Source of the DNA: Streptomyces viridochromogenes DSM 40736
GTDB taxonomy: Bacteria; Actinomycetota; Actinomycetes; Streptomycetales; Streptomycetaceae
Direction of reading: 5' to 3'
Assembly (NCBI RefSeq): GCF_000158955.1
Contig: NZ_GG657757.1
Coordinates: 6,791,018 to 6,855,017, forward strand
Length of the DNA: 64,000 bases
This document shows, in pieces, positions 17,901 to 26,220 of the stretch. The number at the start of each line of letters is the position of its first letter. The stretch's first letter is position 1. Below the pieces are notes generated by a model. It was not told where the DNA came from. It was given only the letters and a program-made list of their open reading frames with translations, and did no database searches. The translations under genes were made by a program, and so were the position numbers.

Positions 17901-18132
17901 CTCCGTACGCGCCGACGTCCGCCGAGAGCTAGGCGACCTCCTGGACGCCTGGTACCGGCAGGCCGAGGCGGCCGAGGCCGAGGGCAAGAGCCTCTACTAC
18001 CGCAGCCAGGGAAAGGGGCAGCACAACCTGCTCAAGTCCTTCGAGCAGCGCTACGGCCTGTGGGAGACCCTCAACTCCATGCGCAGCGTCGACCGGGAGT
18101 GCCAGATCACCGTGACAGGAGCAGGAAAGTGA
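14983..18132 (+). CDS. drmA: DISARM-type helicase DrmA
   Basis: The 1049-residue protein matches DrmA, a core DISARM helicase: N-terminal ~400 residues without known motifs, then Walker A FPTGGGKTEAY (423-433), a zinc-binding CPWC pair (C536, C539) with a second CysXXXXCys pair near 565-570, DELH at 631-634, and motif VI ATSRVGRHQVPG. DISARM blocks incoming phage DNA; DrmA and DrmB form the loading complex. The ATG follows GAAGGA with good spacing. It overlaps drmB by 4 bp. The usual third core gene drmC (a phospholipase D nuclease) is absent downstream and replaced by a small SF1 helicase. Confidence 0.87.
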   Translation: MDPRQELVDYLTRQLVGPAGGDDEVLDAPPDRQYLMGTLYPQQADLQRQLALAADDPEAPGTEQDAPDVDPAPDPVPETNSWLPASLGVSFYTDAEDVEVSCAAARYETRRNEAGRGRRWQRVPLKPETHTVGPDRQEVPVLDGRATIRLTRRSYGEGTLVTVALVNEARHDGSDGKAPSWDDMLFQCRLTVRPADGTVLPYPSVRLASRDPEERELRLQYRHVVTHAVGHGCAVREEHGEQGGVALLACEALPRAEVPAIRAGGPLDAPALTLSHLADPTVGVDQLREELAEFAASYHAWYVGQRSVEVPDWGREAAERILARIREAMTRIEAGVRTLCDPDRPELLAAFRIAQRAMLLQMRHSAPDQAGRRRHRSEPVAVDPPVDSEATWRPFQLAFFLLALDGVAEPGHRDRETTDLIWFPTGGGKTEAYLLLAAFTIALRRIRGEGEGTTVLSRYTLSLLTTQQFQRAATTICALEHLRRTEPGLGLGGGPITIGLWVGDTTTPNDFEKAERAFGEQRQASHPEDIFILDRCPWCGTRILPATWSSVRSDYGVRAEKDDFAFNCTRDECAFHDVLPVAVVDQHLYRNPPTFVLGTVDKFARLAWEPDSGRLFGTGTGNPPPSLIIQDELHLLTGPLGTTVGLYEAAILELCTDRDGRPPKIVAATATIRRSAEQVRALHHQDVQLFPPSGLDARDSFFAVPDTGRPGRLYLGVMALGHTAGRGAVATTAAMLQGVHQLPEEHRDDYWTLVAYHHSLRELGRTVTAAGDDIPAQLRSLDEGAGTRDLRGEQVQQLDSSVARADQPILLDRLEKPRTDPRSVSFLPCTNMLSVGVDVKRLAYMLMQGQPKTTAEYIQATSRVGRHQVPGLVVTYFNATRPRDRSHYETFNDYHRALYRYVEPASVTPWSRPARRRALHAALVVLVRHRLGLAAENQAGLLTRHRDEAARIADALADRAATAERDATGADADSVRADVRRELGDLLDAWYRQAEAAEAEGKSLYYRSQGKGQHNLLKSFEQRYGLWETLNSMRSVDRECQITVTGAGK

Positions 18133-20012
18133 CACGCAAACTCCGGGTCCGCCAGGCGCAGACCGTGCTGCCGTTCGGCGTCGGTGCCGTGCTCGACGTA
18201 CAGGGCGAGTCCTTCGTCGCCGCCGGCATCGAGACCTGGCCCCAGCTCAAGACGCCCGTCCCCTCCGAGCGGCTGGCAGCCCGCCTGGGCGTCCTCGGCT
18301 TCTACGCCGCCCCCCACACCCTCAACGACCGCTACGACCAGCCCGACCGACCAGGCGTCCCCTATGTGCGCTTCCCCGGTTGGCTGTTCTGCGGATCCTG
18401 CCGGGCCATGGTCCGCTTCCTGCGCGAGCAGGAGAAGCCCGGCGAGCCGCCCGTCTGCACGTCCTGCTCCGCCGCACCCCGTCTCACCCCCATGCGGTTC
18501 GTCCGCATCTGCGCGGACGGACACCTCGACGACGTCGACTGGTGGTACTGGGCCCACTCCAAGCTGGCCCCCGAACTGCGGGCCGCCTGCGCCGAGTCGC
18601 AGCAAGCCTGGAAGGCAGGCCGGCTCAGTTTCCGGGTCGCCGACCGCGCCTCCGGACTCGAGGCGCTCTCGGTGCGCTGCGGAGCGACCCGGGAGGGCGG
18701 CACCCCGTGCGGGGCCGAGCGGGACCTGCTCGACATCCTCGGCCCCCAGGGCGGCCACTGCCCGGGCCGCAACCCCTGGCAGCGCCCGAACGGCAAGGCC
18801 TCCTGCGGCCAGCAGGTCCACATCGTGCAGCGCACCGCCGGCAACGTGTACTACCCGGTGGTCTTCTCGGCCCTCGACATCCCCCCGACCGACGAACCCC
18901 CGCGAGCGGAAAAGGACTTGGCGGACGCGGTCCGCGGCCACGGCTACTGGACGAACCTGCTCGACGCACTCGGCACGTCCCGGGCCGACTCGTTCCGCGC
19001 ATTCATCAAGGAGGACACCGACGCCCCCGACAGCGTCATCGACCAGCTCATCGCCGAGGCCACCGGCGCACCCGCCTCCCCGCCCGCCGACCGGCCGGAG
19101 CCCGCGAAGCTCGACCTGAGCCGCGACGAGTGGTACGCCTTCGACGCCGTCGAACTTCCTGAACCCACGGCGGAGTTCGCGGTCCGCCGCGGCGGACTCG
19201 GCCTCGCCAGTGAGACCGAGGAGCCCTGGGCCGCCCTCGACGCGCACATCGGCGGCGTCGTCCTCGCCGACCGTCTCCGCGAGGTACGGGCCCTGACCGG
19301 TTTCCGCCGCCACTCCCCGCACGGCACCCTCGTCCGCGCCGACACCAGCGGCCGTCTGCGCTGGCTGCCCGCGACCGAGGTCTACGGCGAAGGCATCGTC
19401 CTCACCCTCGACGAACAGCGCCTCACCGCCTGGGAGAACGACCCGCGCGTCCAGGCACACGTCCACGGCGTCCGTACGGACCTGGACGCGTCGTTCCGCG
19501 ACGAGCAGCTCGCCGAGACCGTCGGCAGCGACCTCTCGCCCCGCTTCCTCCTCCTGCACACCCTCGCCCACCTCCTCATCCGCCAGCTCTCCTTCGACTC
19601 CGGCTACACCACCGCGAGCCTGCGCGAGCGCGTGTACGGCCGCCCCGAGTACGGCCAGCGCGGCCTGCTGATCTACACGGCCGCCGGTGACGCGGAGGGC
19701 ACCCTCGGCGGCCTCGTCCGGCAGGGCGAGGCACCGCACTTTGCCGAGACGCTCGTCAGGATGCTGGAGGCGGCCGCTTGGTGCTCCGCCGATCCGCTGT
19801 GCGCCGAGCACACCGGCCAGGGCTTCGGCAACCTCAACCGGGCCGCCTGCCACGCCTGCACCCTGCTGCCCGAGACGAGCTGCCAGACCGGCAACACCCT
19901 CCTCGACCGCGCCCTGGTCGTCGGCTCCGCGCGCGTCCCCGGCTACTTCACGGACGTCCTCACCGCTAGCCGCGAGTCCGCCGCCGCCACTGTCCTGGGA
20001 GGACCCGCATGA
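18129..20012 (+). CDS. drmB: DISARM-type protein DrmB (DUF1998)
   Basis: The 627-residue protein begins with RKLRVRQAQTVLPFGVGAVL, the typical DrmB N-terminus. A zinc ribbon (FCGSC...CTSC) lies near 90-115, and the C-terminal DUF1998 part holds HTLAHLLIRQLSF (from residue 477) and a cysteine cluster CHACTLLPETSCQ. In DISARM, DrmB binds DrmA. The GTG start overlaps the drmA stop (GTGA) and is preceded by GGAGCAGG; the same frame is open far upstream through drmA only because of high GC. The small helicase gene overlaps its stop. Both overlaps point to translational coupling and a fixed complex. Confidence 0.88.
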   Translation: MTRKLRVRQAQTVLPFGVGAVLDVQGESFVAAGIETWPQLKTPVPSERLAARLGVLGFYAAPHTLNDRYDQPDRPGVPYVRFPGWLFCGSCRAMVRFLREQEKPGEPPVCTSCSAAPRLTPMRFVRICADGHLDDVDWWYWAHSKLAPELRAACAESQQAWKAGRLSFRVADRASGLEALSVRCGATREGGTPCGAERDLLDILGPQGGHCPGRNPWQRPNGKASCGQQVHIVQRTAGNVYYPVVFSALDIPPTDEPPRAEKDLADAVRGHGYWTNLLDALGTSRADSFRAFIKEDTDAPDSVIDQLIAEATGAPASPPADRPEPAKLDLSRDEWYAFDAVELPEPTAEFAVRRGGLGLASETEEPWAALDAHIGGVVLADRLREVRALTGFRRHSPHGTLVRADTSGRLRWLPATEVYGEGIVLTLDEQRLTAWENDPRVQAHVHGVRTDLDASFRDEQLAETVGSDLSPRFLLLHTLAHLLIRQLSFDSGYTTASLRERVYGRPEYGQRGLLIYTAAGDAEGTLGGLVRQGEAPHFAETLVRMLEAAAWCSADPLCAEHTGQGFGNLNRAACHACTLLPETSCQTGNTLLDRALVVGSARVPGYFTDVLTASRESAAATVLGGPA

Positions 20013-21121
20013 CCACCGTGAACACCCCCGTCCTCCACCCCGGCCTCACCCCCGCCCAGCGCGACTGCCTGGACGCCCTGCCGCTGACCGGCCACCACGT
20101 CGTCAGCGGCCCGCCCGGCAGCGGCAAGAGCCTGATCGCCGCGCACCGCGCCGTCCACCTCGCCCTCACCGGCCGCCCCACCGTGCTCCTGTCGCGCTCC
20201 AACCTCCTTCGTCAGCTCCTGCGCGACACCCTTCAGGGCCTCACGGTCCCCGGCGCTCCCGTTGAGGCCGCCACCGTGCACGGCTGGGTCCTGCGCCACT
20301 TCGGATACGGCGCACCGCGAACCCAGGACGGCTGGTTCGACTGGACGTCCCTCACCGGCCTGGCCGCCGAGAAGCTCGGCGAGGACGACGCGGCCACGCC
20401 CCACCTCGTCGTCGACGAGGGCCAGGACCTGCCCCCGGGCTTCTACCGCCTGGCCCGGATCGCCGCCGCCTCCGTCACGGTGTTCGCCGACGAGTGCCAG
20501 CGCCTCACGGAGACGAACTCCACCCTCACCGAGATCACCACCGCACTCGGGCGCTCCACGAGCCGCGCCGAGGTCGGCGGCAACCACCGCAACACCCGCG
20601 AGATCGCCGCCCTGGCCGAGCGGTTCCGCACCGGTGGCACCCGCCCCGAGCCGCCCTTCCGCAGCGGCCCGCTGCCCGTCGTCCGCCACTACCCAGGCTT
20701 CAAGGACCTCGCCGACGACATCGCCACGATGGCCACCGAGCAGCCGCGGCATCGCATCGGCGTCATCGTCAACTCGCTGCGCACGGCGTCCGACCTGATG
20801 CGACGCCTGGAACGGGCCGGCCTCGCCCACGAACCTCAGCTCTACAGCTCGGCGGCCCCCTCCGGCCGCTACCGCGACCTCGATCTCGACCGCCCCGGCG
20901 TTGTCGTCGTCCACCGCGCCAGCGCCAAGGGACTCGACTTCGACACCGTCGTCATCGCCGACGCCGAGTCGGACTCCGCCACCGACCCCACGGCGGCGAC
21001 CCTGCGTATGGCCTACTACGTCATGATCACCCGCGCCCGGCAGCGGCTGCTCCTGGGCTGGCAGGGCTCCCGGCTGCCGCGGCACCTGGAAGGGCTGCGC
21101 GGGTGGACGCAGATGCGGTGA
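20009..21121 (+). CDS. Compact SF1 (UvrD-like) helicase
   Basis: The 370-residue protein has Walker A GPPGSGKS at 34-41, Walker B LVVDEGQDL, an NHRNTREIA motif, and YVMITRARQRLL at the end. It is much shorter than UvrD (about 720 residues), lacking the large 1B/2B insertions, so it may be an ATP-driven remodeller rather than a processive helicase. The ATGA overlap with drmB makes it the fourth gene of the sigma-drmA-drmB unit, in the place where drmC would be expected. It could be a substitute effector or accessory motor. Confidence 0.85.
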   Translation: MTTVNTPVLHPGLTPAQRDCLDALPLTGHHVVSGPPGSGKSLIAAHRAVHLALTGRPTVLLSRSNLLRQLLRDTLQGLTVPGAPVEAATVHGWVLRHFGYGAPRTQDGWFDWTSLTGLAAEKLGEDDAATPHLVVDEGQDLPPGFYRLARIAAASVTVFADECQRLTETNSTLTEITTALGRSTSRAEVGGNHRNTREIAALAERFRTGGTRPEPPFRSGPLPVVRHYPGFKDLADDIATMATEQPRHRIGVIVNSLRTASDLMRRLERAGLAHEPQLYSSAAPSGRYRDLDLDRPGVVVVHRASAKGLDFDTVVIADAESDSATDPTAATLRMAYYVMITRARQRLLLGWQGSRLPRHLEGLRGWTQMR

Positions 21122-21230
21122 TCGCATGACGGGTGCCTTGAGCGTGCGATGAAGCCGGCCCCGTTTCGAGATGGTGCGATGTGCGGCGAGTGACTTCCGA
21201 ACGTCGAGATTCGATAGGAGAGAAATCCCG

Positions 21231-21935
21231 ATGAGCCAGACCGATGACGCCAAGAACCGACTCCAGCAGGTTCTCGACAAGGCGTTGGTAGCCCAGCAGC
21301 CACTGGCGAAGAAACACGTCGAGCGCCAGCGGCGGGTCCACCCCGACGACACTCCTCAGCAGTTGATCCGCCGGTTGGACCGCTATTACCTCGCAGGCGT
21401 CACTACTTCCGGGGGAGCGTCCGGCGCGGCGGGGATGGTGCCCGGCGCCGGGATTCCCACGGCTCTGGCCGACGCGGTGGTCTTCACGGAGGCATCGGTG
21501 CTGTACACACTGTCGCTGGCCGAGGTTCACGGCCTGCATCCCGAGGATGTCGAGCGACGCAGGCTCCTGGTCCTGACCGTCCTCCTCGGCGACAAAGCGG
21601 TGCGTCTGCTGGACAAAGCCGTCGGGCGCACCGGCCCCTACTGGGCACGGCGCATCGTCTGTGCGATTCCCATGAGCGCAATCAACCGGGCCAACAAGCT
21701 GCTGGGCCCGCGGTTCATTACCAAGTACGGGACCAAGCAGGGGGTTCTGGTGCTGAGCAAGCAGGTGCCGCTCGGTGTCGGTGCCGCGCTCGGCGCCGGC
21801 GGCAACCATCTCTTCGGGCGACTGACGATCAGATCCGCACGCGCCATCTTCGGGCAGCCCCCGTCGAGCTGGGTCGGTGATGGCCGTGAGGACGCGGAGC
21901 CCGTCGCTCCAGGCTCGGGGGGTTCGGCCCCGTGA
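21231..21935 (+). CDS. EcsC-like protein
   Basis: The 234-residue protein has two glycine-rich hydrophobic stretches (GASGAAGMVPGAGIPTALAD and VGAALGAGGNHLFGRL) flanking a helical core with EVHGLHPEDVERRRLL, a layout like EcsC-family proteins, whose role is unknown and which are often peripheral membrane proteins. The start ATG at 21231 follows TAGGAGA. It is 109 bp downstream of the SF1 helicase and could be transcribed with it. EcsC-like proteins turn up near toxin and defence genes, but assigning a defence role here is speculation. Confidence 0.7.
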   Translation: MSQTDDAKNRLQQVLDKALVAQQPLAKKHVERQRRVHPDDTPQQLIRRLDRYYLAGVTTSGGASGAAGMVPGAGIPTALADAVVFTEASVLYTLSLAEVHGLHPEDVERRRLLVLTVLLGDKAVRLLDKAVGRTGPYWARRIVCAIPMSAINRANKLLGPRFITKYGTKQGVLVLSKQVPLGVGAALGAGGNHLFGRLTIRSARAIFGQPPSSWVGDGREDAEPVAPGSGGSAP

Positions 21936-22086
21936 CGTCGGTTTCAGTTGGCCGAAGGACGATGGGCAGGAAGGCTTTGATGAGGTGGCCGGGGCGCTGA
22001 GGACGGCGATGGCCGTAAGCCACCGCGAGGCGAGCCGCACGCACCGATGCGTTGCGATTTCCGCAAGCCGTCGGTACGGTGAGGGA

Positions 22087-23277
22087 ATGGCTGAGACTGT
22101 GATCGACCGTGTACGCAAGGTTATGGGCGCAGCCTCCCTCTCCCAGGCCGCGTTCGCCGAGCGGGTCGGATTGTCGCCGGACAAACTCTCCAAGTCGCTC
22201 AGCGGTGTGCGCCGCTTCAGCTCCCTGGATCTCGCCCGCATCGCGGAAGTCACCGACACGACGGTGGACTACCTACTCAGTGGACGCGAGCCGGTGCGCC
22301 CCCGCTCCGCCGCCCGTCCTGCCGGGACGGTGGCCGAGGGGGCCGGCTGGGCCGAGATCGAGGCGCTCGCCTGCCGCTTCCAGACCGCCTACGAGGTCCT
22401 CGAACTACTCGACCGCCGCCGCTCGATTCCCGACCTGCCCGCACCTCGCCCGGAGCTCGAACGATACGTCGATCAAGGGGAACGCCTCGCGGCCGACCTC
22501 ACGGAACACCTCGCGCGGCGAGGGGCGGAATCGCCCGCCGGCATGGACCTTCCAGCCCTTACCCGGCTTCTTGCGGAGCACTGCGGAATCGATGTGGCGC
22601 TCGTCGAGTTCCCTTCTCAGGCAGCCCTGTCCGGCGCGACGTGGCAGTCCGACGCTTTCCGTATCGTTCTGCTCGCGACCACCCAGGAGTGGACCCGGGC
22701 TCGCTTCACCCTGGCCCACGAGGTCGGACACCTCCTCGCGTGCGACGCCCAGGATCTGCGCGCCGACGCGACACCGCAGCCGGGCAGGCAGAAGGACTAC
22801 ACGGAGGTGCGGGCCAACGTCTTCGCCGCCCACTTCCTGATGCCCGAAGCCGTAGTACGGGGTGCCTGGGAGCGCACGGTCACTGACCCGCAAGCCCCGA
22901 CTGACGCCGAACTCAGCGAACTCGTCGTCGCCTTCAAGGTCTCACCGAGTGCGCTGGCCGCGCGGCTGCATCGGCTCGGTCTCCTCGACACTGCCCGCCG
23001 TGACCGGTTCCGCGGCTTCACGACCGAGATCTGTCACGTCCTCGCGGGGCGACTCGACGACCACTACCGGCACCGGGCTGAATCAGCGGTGGCCCGCCCG
23101 CCGCTCGTCCCGATGGCGGAGCTGCTCGCCGCGTACGAGGCCGGCGAGACGACCCTCCGCCCGCTGGCCGCTTACCTGGGCCGCACCGTCGACGACTTGA
23201 GAGCCATAGTCGAACCCGCGCGCGCCGCGCGCCCCCTGCCGGAGGACGAGAAGGGCGATCCGGTATTCCAGCCATGA
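22087..23277 (+). CDS. XRE-family HTH regulator with ImmA/IrrE metallopeptidase domain
   Basis: The 396-residue protein has an N-terminal XRE helix-turn-helix (about 10-60, SQAAFAERVGLSPDKLSKSL) and a C-terminal ImmA/IrrE domain with the zinc protease motif HEVGH near residue 211 (FTLAHEVGHLLACD). Such proteins act as repressors and can cleave themselves or partners in response to stress. The ATG at 22087 follows GTGAGGGA. It overlaps the PIN-domain gene by 4 bp (ATGA), the classic layout of an antitoxin with its toxin; this pairing is known for other XRE-ImmA and PIN-like modules. Autoregulation is expected but no operator was identified. Confidence 0.87.
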   Translation: MAETVIDRVRKVMGAASLSQAAFAERVGLSPDKLSKSLSGVRRFSSLDLARIAEVTDTTVDYLLSGREPVRPRSAARPAGTVAEGAGWAEIEALACRFQTAYEVLELLDRRRSIPDLPAPRPELERYVDQGERLAADLTEHLARRGAESPAGMDLPALTRLLAEHCGIDVALVEFPSQAALSGATWQSDAFRIVLLATTQEWTRARFTLAHEVGHLLACDAQDLRADATPQPGRQKDYTEVRANVFAAHFLMPEAVVRGAWERTVTDPQAPTDAELSELVVAFKVSPSALAARLHRLGLLDTARRDRFRGFTTEICHVLAGRLDDHYRHRAESAVARPPLVPMAELLAAYEAGETTLRPLAAYLGRTVDDLRAIVEPARAARPLPEDEKGDPVFQP

Positions 23278-23840
23278 CAGGTCCCTTGGATTCGTCCAGC
23301 CGCGTCAGCCTCTTCCCCGACAACACGGTCCTGTGCAACTTCGGCAGCGTGGGACGCCTGGATCTGCTCCGCAAGGTGCTCGACGGCTGCGGCCGCTGGA
23401 CCGAAGCGGTGGCGGAGGAAGCCCGCCGCTCCGCCACCTACGTACGCGACCTCGCCCGGCTCCGCGCCGAAGGCTGGCTGGGTGAGCCGATCGAACTGTG
23501 CACCGAGGCCGAGATCGCCCTCGCGGACCGGCTGCGCCGCGCGGTCTTCGGCGGCGCCCAGACCGAGCCCTTACGGCACCTCGGTGAAGCCGAAACCCTC
23601 GCCCTCATCCAGACACGGCAGGAGTTCGCCGGGGCCGTCTGGATCACGGACGACCGCGACGCGGGCGAGTACGCCATCGCACGCGGCATCCCCGTCAAGA
23701 ACACCGTCACTCTCATGCGCGAGGCCGCCGTGTCCGGGCAGATCCACCACACCGAAGGCCATCGTCTCCTCCTCGCCATGATCGCCGGCGGCCGACACAT
23801 CCGCGGGGTCCCGGAGTGTGCCGAGCGGCTGCTGGACTGA
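23274..23840 (+). CDS. PIN-like RNase toxin candidate
   Basis: The 188-residue protein keeps the acidic pattern of a PIN nuclease: D16 in FPDNTVLCNFG, E44/E48 in the first helix, E105 in LGEAETLAL, and D126/D127/D129 in ITDDRDA. These would bind metal and cut RNA. It is longer than typical VapC (about 130-150). Codon 100 (23571-23573) is TTA, so full translation may need the BldA tRNA. Translationally coupled to the XRE-ImmA gene, it is most likely the toxin of the pair; an abortive-infection role is inferred from the island context. Confidence 0.8.
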   Translation: MTGPLDSSSRVSLFPDNTVLCNFGSVGRLDLLRKVLDGCGRWTEAVAEEARRSATYVRDLARLRAEGWLGEPIELCTEAEIALADRLRRAVFGGAQTEPLRHLGEAETLALIQTRQEFAGAVWITDDRDAGEYAIARGIPVKNTVTLMREAAVSGQIHHTEGHRLLLAMIAGGRHIRGVPECAERLLD

Positions 23841-23863
23841 AGGGCGTCCACAGTTCGATGAGT

Positions 23864-25963
23864 TCAGCTCTCTTCGGACAGAGCAGCTCTTAGGTCGGCC
23901 AGGGAGACCTGCCCTTCCGGGGTGTCGGCAAGCCAGAAAGTCCAGCCGTTGGTCCCGGCGCCGGCCGCATTGGCGGCTCCGGACGGTGTGTCGTGGATCT
24001 GGCCGTCGAGAACGATGCGTCCCTGGTCGTCGATGGCGGCTACGTGGTCGTACTCCTCCCATGAGGGCGTGAGGACGGTGCCCGCATTGATCAGACCGGC
24101 GTCCAGCAGCTCGGACAGTTTGATCCGGCGGGAGGGGACTCGGCTTGTCGAGCGCTGCTCGGGCACGAGGGCCGGCACGTCGTAGACGGGGTGGTAGGAG
24201 GGGCTTTCCAGCTGCCCGAAAGCATCCCGGACCACCTGCGCCATCAGAGTGCGACGAGTGGTGAGGAAGGTTTCGTAGTCCATTGACGGCCAGTCGTCCG
24301 GCAGGGCGTGCAGATAGCGCTGGCGGGCCATGACATCGGCAGGGATCCTCTTGGCGGCCAGCTGTGCGGGCCAGTACTGCGTCGGCGCCTGGTCGGAAAT
24401 GGCGATGTTGTCGCTCCACTCCAGCAGGGCCATGTTGGCGATCTGATTGATGCGCGCGCTGGTGGTGACGCCGAGGGACTTCTGCAGATACTTGCGGGGG
24501 AAGAGGTGATGCCGCTCGACCCCCTTACGCGCGAGGATGGCCGGGTCGAGCCGGGTGCGTACCTTGATGGTGGACAGAAGCACGTCCGCGTCCAGAATGT
24601 TCAGAGCCGCGATGTAGGCGAGCAGGGCGGGCGACTTCGCGGCGGAACTGTTGAGTGTGTTGGGCAGGGTGATGCTCCAGAAGTCCGAGGTGAGGGTTTC
24701 TCGGACGACCCGGTCGAGGGCAGTGGTGAAGCCATGCGCGTCCCGGGGTGTGAGGTTTCGCAGCAGGGCGAGATCCTGCTCCATCTGGGACTCCACCGAC
24801 CCGGAGTAGCGGCCGGTGAGCTGTGCCATGAAGAACCAGCGCGCGATGACGGAGCGGAGCTGGTCGATGGGAACGCCGTAGCGGACGCGGCCGATCAGCC
24901 AGAGCGCGTAGCTGTAGAGGAGCGTGTTCTGGCTTGAGATCATCTTCTCGCCGCGGAAGCCCGCGTGCTCCAGGCAGAGGAAGAACTCGTGCCAGTGTTT
25001 GAGGTCGAGGACGTGCTCTTGTGCCTGCTGCAGTTGTGCGAAGCGTTCCTCTCGCCGTGCGGGGGACAGCTTCCCGGTGGTGTCTCGGCCTCGCAGGGCG
25101 GCGTACACCTGCTTGAGCACGGCGGAGTCCAGGCCGACGGCCGCGACCACGCGCAACAGTTGGGGCGGCTTTGGCCTGATGTACCAATTGAAGGGTGATG
25201 CGCCGTGGAGAGCGGGGGTTCGCGAGTGCCGGCAGAAGTCCTCCAGAGCGCGGCGCCCTTCCTCCCAGAAGACGGAGGTGAGCGTGAGAATGAAGTCTGC
25301 CTGGTCGAGCTTCACACCTTCACTGTTGATGCGGACGAAGATCTCCGCGACCTGCTCTTCGTCGATGTCGGCCGAGAGCACAACACCTTTGAACGGGTAG
25401 CTCTCGAGGTCGTGAAGGCGGTCCAGTGCATCCTGGATCCGGTCTTCCTCGGCCTCGGGAAGGGAACGCTTGTCCCTTAGCCGGGTAAGGAAGTCACGGA
25501 TGACCTTGCGGCGTCCTGTGGCGGTGTCCCACAGGACGCTGATGTCCGGGAGGTACTCGGGGTCTTTCTCGATCGCCGCGTCCGTGACGGCGAAGGTGGC
25601 GTCGGAAGGCCGAAAGGCAAGCCGGATGCGCGTCGAACGGTAGTCCTCCCTCAGCACGGGGGTGCCGGTCATGGCGGCGAAGAGTGAGGTGAGGCGCTGC
25701 TGACCGTCGACGATGAGCCGACGAGCCGCCTCCGGCTTGGATCCTTCGCCGATCTGTCGGGCACCGGGTTCGACCCCGGTTTCCCAGAAGAGCAGGTAGC
25801 CGACCGGGAACCCCTTGTACATGGAGTCGAACAGCTCACGCGCCTTGGCCGGTTCCCACACATAGGGCCGTTGCAGGTCGGGCAGGGCGATCTCACCGCG
25901 ACGGATGTCGGTGATCAGATCGGCTACCTGGTGGGTGGTGTCTTTGAACAGGACGGTGGCCAT
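23864..25963 (-). CDS. GmrSD-like DUF262 nuclease with C-terminal RAMA domain
   Basis: The 699-residue protein has a DUF262 domain at the N-terminus (LPDLQRPYVW, and IVDGQQRLTSL with the DGQQR nucleotide motif), an HNH-type nuclease of the DUF1524 kind (ERHHLFPRKYLQ, near 480-490), and a C-terminal RAMA-like domain (about 610-690: LSELLDAGLINAGTVLTP, then GQIHDTPSGAANAAG and NGWTFW). DUF262-DUF1524 proteins such as GmrSD and BrxU restrict DNA with modified bases. RAMA domains are predicted to bind methylated or modified DNA, so this looks like a single-protein modification-dependent restriction enzyme. The ATG follows AAGGAGG. It converges on the PIN gene. Confidence 0.85.
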   Translation of the reverse strand: MATVLFKDTTHQVADLITDIRRGEIALPDLQRPYVWEPAKARELFDSMYKGFPVGYLLFWETGVEPGARQIGEGSKPEAARRLIVDGQQRLTSLFAAMTGTPVLREDYRSTRIRLAFRPSDATFAVTDAAIEKDPEYLPDISVLWDTATGRRKVIRDFLTRLRDKRSLPEAEEDRIQDALDRLHDLESYPFKGVVLSADIDEEQVAEIFVRINSEGVKLDQADFILTLTSVFWEEGRRALEDFCRHSRTPALHGASPFNWYIRPKPPQLLRVVAAVGLDSAVLKQVYAALRGRDTTGKLSPARREERFAQLQQAQEHVLDLKHWHEFFLCLEHAGFRGEKMISSQNTLLYSYALWLIGRVRYGVPIDQLRSVIARWFFMAQLTGRYSGSVESQMEQDLALLRNLTPRDAHGFTTALDRVVRETLTSDFWSITLPNTLNSSAAKSPALLAYIAALNILDADVLLSTIKVRTRLDPAILARKGVERHHLFPRKYLQKSLGVTTSARINQIANMALLEWSDNIAISDQAPTQYWPAQLAAKRIPADVMARQRYLHALPDDWPSMDYETFLTTRRTLMAQVVRDAFGQLESPSYHPVYDVPALVPEQRSTSRVPSRRIKLSELLDAGLINAGTVLTPSWEEYDHVAAIDDQGRIVLDGQIHDTPSGAANAAGAGTNGWTFWLADTPEGQVSLADLRAALSEES

Positions 25964-26220
25964 CGGCCGGGCCTCCTTGGAGCGGCGAGGAAGGGAAACG
26001 GAGGACTGCGGGATCAGTCGGTCATGGTGAGGAACGCTCTGGACGCGTTTCCGGTACTTCCTCGCGAACTGGTTCGGCTAGTTGTATTTCCACTTCCGCC
26101 CTGGTGACTCGGTCGCGCGCCCAGGAGACGATCCACTTCACCGTCGCCCCTGCGAGGTGACGGCCAGGCCGCAGACCACGGACTCCACCTGGCCCCCGGT
26201 CGCGAATGACCCTGACCCCG

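Noticed and set aside
16482..18128. A 549-codon N-terminal extension of DrmB
   Set aside because: It lies entirely within drmA in another frame, and the GTG at 18129 has a good ribosome site and begins at the conserved DrmB N-terminus.
14983..21121. Complete canonical DISARM
   Set aside because: drmA and drmB are followed by an SF1 helicase, with no phospholipase D motif (HxKxxxxD) in it or nearby, and the methylase and drmD are 15 kb away.
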